DNA from: Megalonaias nervosa
Lineage: Eukaryota > Mollusca > Bivalvia > Unionida > Unionidae
DNA length: 64,000 nt
Assembly: GCA_016617855.1 (NCBI GenBank)
Contig: JAECUM010006794.1
Location: 1 to 64,000 of the forward strand
Direction: 5' to 3'
A program made the position numbers and the translations under genes. Shown one piece after another: positions 43,771 through 56,578 of the stretch (its first letter is position 1; the number at the start of each line of letters is the position of its first letter). The notes below the pieces were generated by a model. It saw only the letters and a list, made by a program, of their open reading frames with translations. It did not search any database and was not told the origin of the DNA.

Positions 43771-44667
43771 TGCTTCATAATATAGGCAATAGTATATACA
43801 AACACGTTGATCATTTTAATGAACATTCTAAGTTTTTGTTGATACCTATTTTCTAAGGATTAAATTCAGAATGCGACTGAGTAACGTTCATTTGGCTCTT
43901 ATGTTTCAAGATTATGTGCAGACTTATTGTACTAGCGTTGTCTAGTATGATGTCTCAAATACACGCATTATGTACGATCAAGCAGATTACATTAGCATCT
44001 CAATGCTGTACTTTCAATCAAAACACAATATTCAAAGTACAAGCATTTTATTCTTGACTGTCATTCTCTGTGATTAGGCAGTGAAGTATAACAACGCTAG
44101 ATAACGCTTAGAAACTTGTCACCAGAGTCATATATGCCTTAAGAAGAAACGCTAAACAAAAACTAAGTCGTCTGTCACAAATCAAGCGCCGAAAATATAA
44201 CAATGATCAAAATGTGAAGATAGATTGATTTTATTATGACACAAATGCTAAAGATGGAATAAGGCTATTACAGATATCCATACTTTTTACTATGTACCCA
44301 TTCCCCACACAACGCATGGATTATTCACAATCCAAAACCTTCGTTGTAATCAACTCACAAGACATGTAATATGAGTTGACTCTCAATATACAGTACAAAT
44401 CTAAAAATAGTTTTTATTTAGAAGGAAAAGTCGGTTTGACTTATGAAAATATTACCTTTGATTTCCGCTCAATCCACCCCTCATTTAGTGCTGCTGACGT
44501 TGAGTGGTTAGCGTATGGAAATGGTTAGGATACAAATCCTATCAATAAATCCGCCAGAGTCCTCAACCTTGATGTGTCCTTGGGCAATTAAATGTACTCC
44601 ATTTAAATCGGCAGCAAGGTACGAGCAAACAGCAAAGGACTAACTCTGGTCAATTCATTTAATACAT
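43771..44667. other. Non-coding DNA with a SINE-like tail
   Basis: AT-rich without ORFs. At about 44490-44660 there is GAGTGGTTAGCG followed by CCTTGATGTGTCCTTGGGCA, which looks like a decayed tRNA-derived SINE next to the retrotransposon insertion. Confidence in the SINE is low. Confidence 0.35.
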
Positions 44668-44671
44668 ACAT

Positions 44672-45542
44672 TGTTACGACCATGTAGTTTAATTACTTGT
44701 GTGTTAAAATTTGAATTCTTTTGATTTCATTTTTGTATCATTATATTTTATTATGATGATGATTACGTTCACAGGATCTGATATTTTTGAAAGAAATATC
44801 GTGTTTATTTAGAACGTAGTATGACTCGCATAAGCATGATTTTTGCATGCCATAGTTTGTCGATTTGAGTAAACACTACGCGAAAACGATTAGTTATTGC
44901 CAAAGTCATTTCCTGGCCCACGTGAAATTGCATTGTTTATTGCGAAATAACCACGCGCTCTTCGTGCGTGTGCATGAAATGACGTCTTAGGTTGGTTTTT
45001 AAACACTTAGGTCCCTGTGAAATAGTCAGAGTCGTTCTTATACCTGGAGAAGAAGGTATTATTTTTCTTGTGCTGGAAAGAGTTTATTTTTCTTTACATC
45101 TGTAGTGCTCGAGATGTATTTTGTTATACATGACAGTTATAGGAGTTCATCTACTTTTTAAATAATTTATTTTTCCCTGGAGAACTACACAAGTGGTTTA
45201 GGACAAAGACATTCAGTGAAATTCATTCTAAATTGGAACAGTACAAATACGTGAAATTCTGGACATTTGTGTAAAAACTTCACCTGACGTCATCATCCTC
45301 CATCTTGGAACGTCATCAAGATTCGAACCTGGATTCAGTTAAAATTATTTAGTGATAGGACTTGTATTTTTTTTAGTATTAAGATAAATGTTTGGATTTT
45401 CTTCACAAACCGTAAGTCCTATTTCATATTTTCACCTTTTCACCGTGCTTTCTAGGGAAATAAATTATTTTTGTTAAAACTTGCAAAGCTTGTTGTCTTC
45501 ACTCTTTTCTTTTGTTACTTTTGAACGAGCCGATACGTAACA
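44672..45542 (+). repeat. 5' LTR
   Basis: Begins TGTTACGACCATG and ends CGATACGTAACA. It differs from 50360-51233 at only around a dozen or so positions by eye, plus a small TAA indel near 45165. Terminal inverted bases TGTTACG/CGTAACA match those of the solo LTRs in the window. Confidence 0.95.
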
Positions 45543-45552
45543 AAAAGAAAAT

Positions 45553-45570
45553 TTGGGGCTAGTCCTGGAT
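45553..45570 (+). other. Primer-binding site, tRNA-Pro-like
   Basis: TTGGGGCTAGTCCTGGAT lies 10 bp after the 5' LTR. It resembles the tRNA-Pro primer-binding site of retroviruses and many gypsy elements. Equivalent strings follow the LTRs at 56.42 kb (AAGGGCTCAATCTGGAT) and, on the minus strand, near 35240. Confidence 0.6.
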
Positions 45571-45696
45571 ATTTGAATTTGGCTAAAATATTTGAGAAAA
45601 TGATTTTTTGAAATTTAAATTCCCCTAGTTTTAGTCCCAAGTTCTATTTCACATTTTACTTGAAATCTTAGTGAAAACAACAGGCTTTCATTCACA

Positions 45697-46880
45697 ATGT
45701 CGTTATCAAAAGTGGAGTGTTTTCTTTCTAACCCAACTCAGGAGCAGTTGGATAGTCTGAAGAAGGATAAGTTGCTGAACTTGCCAGAAAGTACGAACTT
45801 TCTGAAGCAAAAGCTTCCTTGACAAAACAAGAAATTAAAAGTATTTTGATTCAGTGTTTGGTAGGAAAAAATATTTTTGACAAAAGTGTATTGGCATCAG
45901 TCAGTAAGTCTATGACAGACTCTGACATCAAGGTAATCGAACTAAGAATGAAATAAAAGATGGAAATAGAGTTGAGGAAGCTCGAGTTTCAGAAAGATAA
46001 AGAAAAAGAACAAATGCAAATGAAATTACAATTTGAAAAGGAGGAGAAAGATAAACAAATGGAATTACAAGAAGAACAAATGAAATTACAATTTGAAAAA
46101 ATTGGAGAAAAAGAGACAGGAAAAAGAGAAATATAAACAATTACAATTTGAAGAGAGGAAGAAAGATAAACAATTACAATTTGAGAAGGAGGAGATAGAG
46201 AGACAGGAAAGAGAGAAAGAAAGACAAATTGAGTTACAGAAAGAACAAATACAATTACAAAAAGAACAAATACACGTACAGATGCAAAAGAGAAGGATGA
46301 AAAGGAATTTCAAACTAAAATGAAGGAATTAGAACTGGCAAGTGATTCCACTTCTCGTACAAATTCAAAGTTTGACAATGTAGGAAATATAAAGTTAGTG
46401 CCCCCTTTTAGTGAAAAAGAAGTAGACAAATATTGTATTCATTTTGAAAAAGTTGCTGAAAATTTGAAATGGCCAAGGGAGTATTGGACTCAATTATTGC
46501 AAAGTGTACTTTATGGCAAGGCCCGAGATGTCTATATATCCCTGTCAGTACATCAAAGGTCTGACTATGATTCGGTTAAGGAATGCATTTTGAAGGGTTA
46601 TGAGTTAGTCCCTGAGGATTATCAGCAAAAATTAAGAAACTATAAAAAAGAAACTAGACACACTTATGTTGAATTTGATAGAGATAAAGAACAGTTTTTC
46701 AAGAGATAGTGCTTAGATGAGAAAATTGAACATGATTATGAAAGACTCAAACAACTGGTATTACTTGAAGAGTTCAAGAACTGTGTTTCTAGTGATGTCA
46801 AAACTTATCTTGAAGATCATGCGGTCAAAACCTTGAAAAATGCTGCTCTTCCTGCTGATAAGTATTCCTTAACTCATTAA
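45697..46880 (+). pseudogene. gag (coiled coil + capsid-like region), interrupted
   Basis: From ATG 45697 the frame gives SLSKVECFLSNPTQEQLDSL, then breaks. A long Lys/Glu/Gln-rich coiled coil (repeats of LQFEKEE and LQKEQIQ, 45960-46320) follows in shifting frames. The capsid-like part is at 46320-46709 (FSEKEVDKYCIHFEKVAENL, WPREYWTQLLQSVLYGKARD), continuing past a stop to about 46880. The coiled coil is expanded by a short internal repeat. The capsid segment is of the SCAN-like gag type common in gypsy elements. Confidence 0.8.
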
Positions 46881-47016
46881 GTTCCGGGGGTAAGCAAATC
46901 TTTCACTCCGCAGTCTACTGATAGAAAGGTATTTCAGCCCAATACGACTCCTCCTAAAACTCAGTCTGGCACAACTTCTAAAAATCAAACTTCTGATAAA
47001 ACTTGATTCAAAATCC

Positions 47017-48660
47017 TTGTCTATTCCTACGTGTACCTATTGCAAGAAAAAAGGACACGTCATTTTTGAATGCTTTAAATTGAAATATATGCATCAGAAT
47101 CAAGACAGACCTATCCCAAATGCTCTTTTTTACAAGAGGTCAAGGTCACGGTCATGTATTGAAAACAATACATTTGTTGGGTCTAATAAACCCCAGTCTG
47201 ATTTTATTATGGAGAATTACGAATCATTCATGTCGAAAGGTTCTATATCACTCTTGGGTGATTTGGCCAATCCTATCCCTATTAAAATTGTAAGGGATAC
47301 AGGAGCTTCTCAGAGTGTTTTATTGTTAGGTAGTTTGCCTTTTTCTGAGTCGTCGTGTTCTAATGAGAGTGTTCTCATTCAGGGAGTAGAGTGCGGCTTT
47401 GTTAATGTTCCTCTCCATTCTGTAAATTTGTCATCAGACTTAGTTTCAGGACCTGTGACAGTCGGAATAGTGTCTAACTTACCAGTTGAGGGCATGCATT
47501 TGTTACTAGGCAACGACCTAGCTGGAGACAAGGTTGTGGTTAATCCACTTGCAACTGACAAGCCTTCTTTGGTACAGAAAGTTGATCCTATTGAAAAAGA
47601 AATCCCTGATTTATACCCAACTTGTACAGTTACCAGAGCTATGGCAAAGAAAGCTCTTGAGAATGATTTTGATAAGGAAAATATTCCTTTAGCTGACACA
47701 TGTATTAGTCAGGCTTTTGATGAGGTTACTTTCACTTCTAATTTGGATCAATCAAAAGGTATTGATCATAGTGAACCTCTTTTGAATACTCATTCTCTTT
47801 TTTCTAATCAGGGTGACAAACGACAATCACTTGTCGTCGAACAGGAAAAAGATCCTGAGATTTTCTGTTTGTTTCAGAAGTCCATTAGTAAAACTGAAGC
47901 TACTGAAGTACCTGTCTGTTACTTCCTTAAAAATGGAATTCTTATGAGAAAATGGAGACCTCCGGAGGTACCTGCTAGTGACGAGTGGTCAGTGAACTAT
48001 CAGATTGTAGTTCCAAAAACATACAGACAGGACATACTTAGTTTGGCCCATGAAACTCCTCTGGTTGGTCATTTAGGGATAAATGAGACTTATCAGACGT
48101 TCTTGACTCACTTTTATCGGCCAAAAATCAAACGTGATGTTTGTAAATTTTGTAGATCTTGTCATACTTGTCAAATGGTAGGAAAACCCAATCAGAAGAT
48201 ACCTAAGGCTCATTTGCAACCTATTCCTGCATTTGACAAACCATTTAGCAGAATTATGGTAGACTGTGTTGGTCCCTTACCTAAGAACAAGTCAGGCAAC
48301 CAATATTTGTTGACCATTATGTGTGCGTCAACAAGATTCCCAGAGGTAATTCCTTTGAGGAATACTATAGTAAAAGCTTTGACAAAGTCTTTTACTCAAT
48401 TTGCGTTCCCAAATCTGTCCAATCAGGTCAAAGGTCAAATTTTTTTACTGGAATTTTCCAGCTTGTTATGCTTGAATTTGGCACTCAGCAATTCAAGTCA
48501 AAAGTGAAACTATGGTTTCACAAAACTTTATTTGAGAGAATTTTTGAGTCCTGTAATAGAGTTCATTCTCTCGTGCTCATTCTTCAAAATTTTCTTCAAA
48601 TTAAATTTTATGGCCCTTACAAAGTAAAGAAGAAAATGAATGAGTTAAATTATAATAATA
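47017..48660 (+). pseudogene. Zinc knuckle, protease and integrase of the plus-strand retrotransposon
   Basis: The open frame 47017-48507 (496 aa) begins with a CCHC knuckle (CTYCKKKGHVIFEC). It continues with the aspartic protease active site (IVRDTGASQSVLLLG, ~95), a long linker, the integrase H2C2 domain (GHLGINETYQTF ... CRSCHTC, ~350-390) and the core start (RIMVDCVGPLPKNKSG, ~415). A frameshift follows, the middle of the core is degraded, and a GPY-type C-terminal module (FYGPYKVKKKMNELNY) is reached near 48640. Finding integrase here, directly upstream of RT, is the diagnostic oddity of the element. The catalytic Glu region is missing. Confidence 0.88.
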
Positions 48661-48763
48661 GAACTCTGGTCTAAATATATTAATGGAGTACTAGTATATT
48701 GAAAGAGATAGCCAAGTAAATTATGCAATTAATTTAGTTGTACCTGTCCCACCAACTGAGGAT

Positions 48764-50233
48764 TTGAGTGAAGGAATTCAGTCGGATTCTACTGATCTTG
48801 GAACAACAAATCTTCGGAATTCGGAAATTAAGGAAAATCTAGACCAGAAACTTTCTCATTTACAACAACAAAAAAAAGGTGAACTTAGACAATTATTGTA
48901 TGAATATGAGCACTTGTTTCCAGACGTACCTACAAGGACAAACAAAATTTTTCATGACGTTGAAATTGTAAATTCAAAACACATGAAACAACACCCATAC
49001 AGGATGAACCCTCTCAAACAGGAATACTTGAAAAAGGAGATTCAGTATTTACTGGAGAATGATTTCATAGAGCCCAGTAAGAGTGTTTGGAGTTCACCGT
49101 GTATACTTGTTCCAAAAGCGGATAAAACTTTCCGAATGTGTACTGATTATAGGAAGGTGAACAGTGTGACAAAAACAGATTCATTTCCATTGCCAAGAAT
49201 CGATGACCGTATCGACAAAATTGGAACTGCCAAATACGTCACCATATTCGACCTTCTGAAAGGATTTTGGCAAATTCCACTAACGGAAAGGGCAAAAGAA
49301 ATTTCGGCATTTTTGACTCCAGATGGACTCTATCAATATAAGGTAATGCCATTTGGGATGAAGGGTTCTTCAAGTACTTTTCAAAGACGTATGAATATGA
49401 TTACTTCTGGTCTAGACAATTGTGATGCTTATATTGATAATGTCATCATCTACAACAACACCTGGAAAGAACATCTAGCCACGATTAGGAAATTCTTTGA
49501 CAGACTCACTGATGCAAATTTGACTATTAATTCATCTAAAAGTGAGTTTTGCCGTGCTTGTATTACTTTTCTAGGACATGTTGTGGGACATGGTCAAGTT
49601 AAACCTATTGATGCTAAGGTCAAGGCTATTTCTGAATTTCCTGTGCCTGTCAGTAAAAAGCAGCTGATGCGATTTTTGGGTATGGCTGGATACTATCGCA
49701 AATTTTGTTCTAACGTCTCTAATATTGTTGAACCTCTGACAAACTTGTTGAGAAAGAAGCACATGTTTCTTTGGAATGAAAAATGTCAAGAGGCTTTTGA
49801 TAGGTTAAAGGCCATACTTAAAAGTGCACCCGTTCTAACAGCTGCACATTTCAGTCAACCATTCAAACTATCTGTGGATGCAAGTGATGTTGGGGTTGGA
49901 GCAGTGTTGATTCAAGATGATAGAAATGGTGTAGAACATGCAGTGTTCTATTTCTCTAAGATATTAAATAAGCACCAAAAAAACTACTCAACAATCGAGA
50001 AGGAATTCTTGGCTTTAATGCTGGCATTATAGCATTTTGAAATTTACATCAGCTCAGCTCCTTCTCCGGTTGTTGTGTTTAGTGATCACAACCCCGTTAC
50101 TTTTATCAACAGGATGTAAAATAAAAATCAAAGACTATTAAGGTGGAGTTTAATTTTGCAAGAATACAATCCTGACATCAGGCACATCAAAGGAAAAGAC
50201 AATTTAATTGCAGATGCACTTTCCCGTGTATAG
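48764..50233 (+). pseudogene. Reverse transcriptase-RNase H of the plus-strand retrotransposon
   Basis: Open 48764-50032, then two stops (50030-50032 and near 50117) before the end at 50233. RT motifs: MCTDYRKVNSVTKTDSFPLP, YVTIFDLLKGFWQIPL, YQYKVMPFGMKGSSSTFQ, and the catalytic block AYIDNVIIYNN, in which the second Asp of YxDD is Asn. RNase H shows LSVDASDVGVGAVL, STIEKEFLAL and VVFSDHNPVTFI, and ends HIKGKDNLIADALSRV. Nothing but 120 bp separates RNase H from the polypurine tract, so integrase is not downstream. Related RT with an intact YIDD is in the minus-strand copy. Confidence 0.92.
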
Positions 50234-50350
50234 AAATATACACCTTTGTATAATTCATAAGAGTTCTTCTAATGTAATTTTTTTTACCTCATGTATAATT
50301 TACATCTGGTAAAAAAGAAAGCTTTATTACATAAATCTTTCCCTTTTTAT

Positions 50351-50359
50351 GGAGGAAAG
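50351..50359 (+). other. Polypurine tract
   Basis: GGAGGAAAG immediately before the TGTTACG start of the 3' LTR, preceded by CTTTTTAT. The minus-strand copy has the equivalent ATAAGGGAGG next to its 3' LTR. Confidence 0.75.
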
Positions 50360-51233
50360 TGTTACGACCATGTAGTTAAATTATTTGTGTGTTAAAATTT
50401 GAATTCTTTTTATTTCATTTTTGTATCATTATATTTTATTATGATGATGATTACGTTCACAGGATCTGATATTTTTGAAAGAAATATCGTGTTTATTTAG
50501 AACGTAGTATGACTCGCATAAGCATGATTTTTGCATGCCATAGTTTGTCGATTTGAGTAAACACTACGCGAAAACGATTAGTTATTGCCAAAGTCATTTC
50601 CTGGCCCACGTGAAATTGCATTGTTTATTGCGAAATAACCACGCGTTCTTCGTGCGTGTGCATGAAATGACGTCTTAGGTTGGTTTTTAAACACTTAGGT
50701 CCCTGTGAAATAGTCAGAGTCGTTCTTATACCTGGAGAAGAAGGTATTATTTTTCTTGTGCTGGAAAGAGTTTATTTTTCTTTACATCTGTAGTGCTTGA
50801 GATGTGTTTTGTTATACATGACAGCTATAGGAGTTCATCTACTTTTTAAATAATAATTTATTTTTCCCTGGAGAACTACACAAGTGGTTTAGGACAAAGA
50901 CATTCAGTGAAATTCATTCTAAATTGGAACAGTACAAAAACGTGAAATTCTGGACATTTGTGTAAAGACTTCACCTGACGTCATCATCCTCCATCTTGGA
51001 ACGTCATCAAGATTCGAACCTGGATTCAGTTAAAATTATTTAGTGATAGGACTTGTATTTTTTTTAGTATTATGATAAATGTTTGGATTTTCTTCACAAA
51101 CCGTAAGTCCTATTTCATATTTTCACCTTTTCACCGTGTTTTCTAGGGAAAAAAATTATTTTTGTTAAAACTTACAAAGCTTGCTGTCTTCACTCTTTTC
51201 TGTTGCTACTTTTGAACGAGCCGATACGTAACA
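50360..51233 (+). repeat. 3' LTR
   Basis: Nearly identical copy of 44672-45542, including the edge strings. It is followed by ACAT, the start of a (CATA)n array. Confidence 0.95.
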
Positions 51234-51329
51234 ACATACATACATACATACATACATACATACATACATACGTACGTACACACATTCATACATACATACA
51301 TACATACATACATACATACATGCATACAT
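51234..51329. repeat. (CATA)n microsatellite at the retrotransposon junction
   Basis: Roughly 24 units of ACAT with a few CGTA and CATT variants. It begins with the target duplication of the adjacent LTR element. A short ATACATACAT run also precedes the 5' LTR, so the element entered a pre-existing short array that later expanded on the 3' side. Confidence 0.85.
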
Positions 51330-51683
51330 ACATGAATGCACACGTGCACGCACTCAAACACAAATATATATGCAGAAAAACAACCAACGCTTTATAACTC
51401 GCAAAGTATTTCATTGCTGCGTAAGATATTGTTTAGCTTTCATTCGAAGAACCACTTAGCATACTGCGTTTATATTCATAAGAAAACACCTTTTCTCGAC
51501 TTTTAGTTTTTCCTTATCCATTTCTTTTTGTCACAGTTGTGTTACCACTTATAGCTAAAACAATATCTAATAATAATTAATAAACCTTGGTACACACATG
51601 CATCATCGTAACTACAAGGTCTGCCCCTTACCTCATATGGGGTAATCTCTCATGGTCAATGCCACGTTCAGTACCTTATGTTT

Positions 51684-51997
51684 TCCGCTCCGGTGGCCTA
51701 AGTGGTTAGAACGTCCGCCTCAGATGCTGGAGGTCGCGGTTTCGAACCTCGTCCGAGTCAGACCAAAGACTTATAAAAATGGTACTAGCAGCTACCATAA
51801 CCTCGCTTGGCGCTCAGCATTAAGAGGTTAGTGTTAGGACTGATCGGCCTGGCGTCAGTATAATGTGACTGGGTGGGACAAGATGCTACATGTCTGCGGC
51901 ATGATGCCCCAGTGCTAGACATCACTATAAACTGCCACACTGCAAACAGTGTAGCGATATGACTGAAAGATGTTTAAAGCTACGCTAAAAATCTAAA

Positions 51998-52001
<4 letters not shown>
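51684..52001 (+). mobile_element. tRNA-derived SINE
   Basis: The head contains an A box (TGGCCTAAGTGG) and a B box (GGTTTCGAACCTC). The body reads CTCGCTTGGCGCTCAGCATT, GTCAGTATAATGTGACTGGG and AGTGCTAGACATCACTATAA, a body I associate with SINEs common in molluscs and other marine invertebrates. It ends in a (CA)n tract (about 51999-52035). This is the main hint at the host taxon. Confidence 0.8.
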
Positions 52002-52035
<34 letters not shown>

Positions 52036-52040
<5 letters not shown>

Positions 52041-55000
52041 TTTCTGTCACAGTTTTGTTCCACTTAATAACTTTAAAGCCCTATTGCGTTTAATGAACGA
52101 AACATGATACGCCTAGATGGCATTATTAGAGACAAGTCTACTGCTCCAAATGATACGTGGTTCTCATTTCTTTGGCAAGATATAGCCACTAATACGAAGA
52201 AAGCTCAGTTAAAACCTAATAAAGCAACAAAAACACAGTTGGGGTTCAAGGTTAATATCACGTGTTAATATTTTTCTTGTTCCCTCACACCCTACTTAGC
52301 AATCTATAATTTTAAAACCATCTCTGAATAAGAATTACAATTCGATAGACTTGTACATCGTAAATAAAACAATGTTTCGCTCAATTACGATTCAATCTTC
52401 AAGGTCACGATCATGGGACAATGGTTAAAGTTTTCTTTTATATGTTCTTACTAATTAAAACACTTCAATAGGTTTGATATAAATTAATAAATATTGATAT
52501 AAGTGTATTTCATTACTGAAGATACGAATAATACATAATAATTATGTACAGGGAAGAATCCCTGATATGCTTATTATTTCACTATTATATCGTGGGAAGG
52601 TTGTACGTTCAAATTCAAAGTGACTGGTTACTGACCCGACCCACTCCTCATCCCTTCTGTCTCTTTGGTCTAGCAGCCTTTGCGACACAGCCCTGAAAAT
52701 CTCTTTGTTTACATATCGTGCCATCAACACTGCAGCTCTCTCACAAAGGCGACGTCAAATCATTCACTAAATTTGTGTTTCACTTGGGGTTGGCATATAA
52801 AAGAGAAAGAAGATCATGGACTCTTCAACGATTTCTTATTTCAAAGACTCCTAAAATATACAAACATTGACACTTTTCGTCTTACTGTAAGTTGCTATAT
52901 CTTAAATATATTAACATACCATGCTTGATCCAAATCTTTCACCTTTCTTACAAACTTCCATCATGTCGATTCTGTTTCTAAAAATATAATTCACTACAGC
53001 TTATCTACGCACGTTATCTTTGATTTTTTCAGCTGTTTATTTGTTTCTGGTACTCTTATCTTCTACTGTTCCCTTTTTCGTTAAGCTATTTTGCTCGTTG
53101 TTAAAACATGTACAAAAGCAACAATATAGTTTGTACTCGATGCATATGATGCCGATCATTATATAGTTCCACAAGAATAAAATGAAACTCTTAAACAATC
53201 AGTATAATTATTAACATACGGTCAATTATGCTTACGCCAGGTCTGCATGCACTATAACTTTTATATATATATATGAGGGATCCGGAAATAAGTATAACAG
53301 CTAAAATTAATTTAACAATACTGTATGCAAATATTACTTCACCACCACGACATGAATAAGCGTTGTGTCTGACTATGAGTTTTTATAAATTTTAACATAA
53401 ACCAAGCGAAGACCATTTGATATCGGACAATCGATTAGTTGCATATATAATATGCACAAGCCTATCTGCATCATCAAAATTCCAAAAAAGGCAAAAGACT
53501 GCACATCATAGAAAACAACTGAATGGAAAATAATCACTCTTAGGTAAGAAAATCTCAATTACTCTTACACTGAAATATATCAGCTGTGCACTTCTTGAAA
53601 TATTATAGGTCATTTGGAGTTTGTCCCACAATGTATGACGTCCATCCTGATATGCAATAAAAAGGAGGTAGTATTTCTGTCGAGTTAGTCAGTGCAGTGT
53701 AGTGTAATCCGAGGTCAGTCCATCACGAACACAGAGGTCAAATGATCAAGAATATCTCACATAGTTGGCAGTCCATATCGATAATGTTGCCCAAATTCAA
53801 GTCTAACTGTTTTAGTTACTAGCTACTCGTAGGTCGTTGGTTCTTTCCGGGGCTTTTCCGGGTCCTTCCTCCACCATGTATACTGGCCTCCATGAATAGT
53901 CTATCTTGTGCTGAAAATGGCTTTAAACCCTACAACAATCAAGTACAATGAATTATTTTTCAAACTGTTGGGCGCCATTTCAGTATGTTTGAAAAGTGAT
54001 CGTCACTAGCTCTCAGACATTTCATATCAAGTCTACGTCATGTTTTGCAGAGCTAACCTGGGGGCACCCATGATACTCTTTGCCATTTCTAAATGGTTTG
54101 GTTTATATACTTGATGAACCTGTACTATTTATGTGCAGTCTTGTGTAGTCTTTGCATATATTTTCCGATTATCAGTTACCATTGTATGAAGCGTTTTCTC
54201 TGTTAAGTTTTAGAAACGCATTGACTTTCAATTTACAATGAGATTCAACAGTACAAAACTGTCTCTAGAACATACCGTTCTCTAGACAACCCTAAAGCAG
54301 GACCGGGTTCTTTACGATAAAGTCAAAAGGATGCCGTTGACCAGGTTAAACTACTACAGGTGGAGGAGCGTGGAGTCATTTTATGTTTCTTCTATTATGA
54401 AGTAAATAATTATAGGGGAGGATTGGGAATTCATTTTATGTGTTTATGCAACGACGTGACGATCACGGGTGGGGGAGTTGGGAATAATTGTATGTATCTC
54501 TATGGCAAGGTAGATGATTAACGGTTGAAGAGTGAGGATTTCATTTTGTTTCTTGAGGTAGATAATTACAGGTGGCGCTGTGAGAAGTCATTTTATGTGT
54601 TTTTATGATGACAGATGGTTACCGGTGGAGGTGTTTGAAGTAATCTTATGTGTTTCTATGATTTATGATCCATTATAAGCGTTGAAGGAAACAATTTTTC
54701 TTCATAGGCAATGTTTCAAGGCTTCCATTTTTAATGGAGCTGAAAGTAAAGTTCTGGCGTTAAAGCTGCAATATGTATATCTTTGTTTGTGGAACCAAAT
54801 TTCAAATAGTATGTCATAGAAAGTAGCTCGAGATATTTGTGGCTTTCAATTTGTTTGTTTGTTTGTTTGCTTGTTTGTTTGAGGTATTTTTGGCTCAGTA
54901 AGATGAATCACATCATTGTTGAGAGTATTACTTACATAGTGCACTGTTATGTCAAATTCTCTAGTTATTTTGGTCTGGAAGAATCTCCAACAAGTCTTTG

Positions 55001-55600
55001 GTAGATTTGTGTTTGTACCTGATCTTCACAGTTGTGATGAATATTTCATGCATCATTTCATCAAACTCATAGTGAACAATTTTTGCATAAATTCTATCCG
55101 TGATAAATAGAAACATTAACATTTGCGTTAATAATATTTTAATGCTTTCAATAAATGTATTCTGCTATACATCCATACCTGAACTGCTGATTAAATATGT
55201 CCATTTCCGTTCCCCTAGTCTGCGTAATTATGTTCATTGCATTTTCACATAGTCATGAATGTAATCAGTGCATTATGTCTAGTGTTCCTGGAGTGTATGA
55301 CCATACACAAATTATAAACTTCACGAAAGTAAAATTATCGATGCAGACGCATCCTCTTACAGCGTAGGGGTTTAGATGTAGAAAAAAGGAGTACAGTGAT
55401 GAATAAAATTGGCAGGAACTGAGGACCAGCTACTCTCTACCAGTCTTGAAAACCTTTATTGAGATATAATAAATAATAAGGGATAGACAAAATGTACATG
55501 CGCATGGATGTATGTACACAGCCAGATACCTATATTGATATATAGCTAGATAGGAAATCACAACAGTATATCGAGGAATAATTAATTGGTTGTATGTAAG
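52036..55600. other. Mostly non-coding DNA
   Basis: AT-rich without recognisable genes. It includes a degenerate tandem repeat (54350-54670) and a (GTTT)n tract near 54850-54880. Confidence 0.5.
54350..54670. repeat. Degenerate ~62-bp tandem repeat
   Basis: About five diverged copies of a unit with ACRGGTGGAGG, then GAAGTCATTTTATGTGTTT, then ATGGTAGATGATTA-like strings. Copies share only these landmarks, so the array is old. Confidence 0.6.
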
Positions 55601-56578
55601 CCCGAGGAAACATTTATACTCTACAAGATGTATAATGTTTGTTTAACTTTCCAAAATTATTTTAGATTGTAATAATCGTTGGTAAAAAAAAAAAAAAACA
55701 TATTACATGGCTAATTTTTGTTCAATGATTTTTAATTATATTTAAATTATAATGATCATTTGTAAGCAACATGTTTATTTGTATTTGAGTTCATCACATT
55801 GGGTTTTTCCTTGGAAAAATCCATGATCAACTTGAGATTTATCACGTCAGTCTGCTAAAATTTAAGTTAACAGACCTGACCTTTTTTACGCATTTGATGG
55901 AACATTCCAATGGAAATGACATGGATCAGTGGCATTTTGTTGTGTCATTAGTAAGGTGACAGTCGGTATATAAGGAAGAAGATGTAAACAATTATTCATT
56001 CCAGTCTCAATATCGGTCTTTCAGTTGTGTTCAGCTATAATTTCAGAGGAATATTATATTTAAAGATATTAATAGGAATGACACTACTTTTGAATTATTG
56101 ACCCGTTCAATGACATACTGGATTATAAAATAGTGACACATCAAGACTGTTAGCACATCTGCACATTCAAGACCAATGACACAGCAGCATATTCAAGATC
56201 GGAACTCATTCGAAACACCAGCTGAATTCATTCGTAACACTATTCTTATTGGTTTGCAATATATCCTCTAGGATTATTTGGGATTTAATTCACATTACTG
56301 AAAGTTCCTCTTAAATTTCATTTTATACCTTAGAGAATAAAATACATGTTAAATTTTAGAAATTTTGTAGGCTTTCATTCTTTCTGTTGCCTAGTTTTAG
56401 ATCACTCCGTTGTAACAAAACTTAAGGGCTCAATCTGGATCTGAATTTCTGTAAAATATTTCAGAAAAATTAAAAATTGTCTTTAAAATTTAAATTGGCT
56501 TTATTCAGAATTTTCATTGACACCGATAAAGATTTTAATTTCGCGCATTTACTAAGTTTTTAGCAAAACTAACAAGCA

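Larger units (their letters stand above)
44672..51233 (+). mobile_element. Ty3/gypsy-type LTR retrotransposon, both LTRs, INT before RT
   Basis: 6,562 bp with near-identical LTRs (871 and 874 bp) and a 4-bp target duplication ACAT (44668-44671 and 51234-51237). The internal order is primer-binding site, gag, zinc knuckle, protease, integrase, reverse transcriptase, RNase H, polypurine tract. Integrase before RT is the Copia-like order, but the RT, RNase H and integrase sequences are Ty3/gypsy-like, as in the Gmr1 group. Coding regions are interrupted and RT lacks a catalytic Asp, so the copy is dead even though the LTRs differ at few positions. Confidence 0.92.

Noticed and set aside
46086..46313. 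Minus-strand Cys/Ser/Phe-rich ORF
   Set aside because: Antisense of the Lys/Glu-rich gag coiled coil.
47017..50233. Copia superfamily assignment for the plus-strand LTR element
   Set aside because: The integrase-before-RT order is Copia-like, but RT, RNase H, H2C2 and GPY sequences are gypsy-like, and a second copy keeps the order.
51165..51397. Overlapping ORFs on both strands rich in Thr-Tyr-Ile-His or Met-Tyr-Val-Cys
   Set aside because: They are translations of the (CATA)n microsatellite, not genes.
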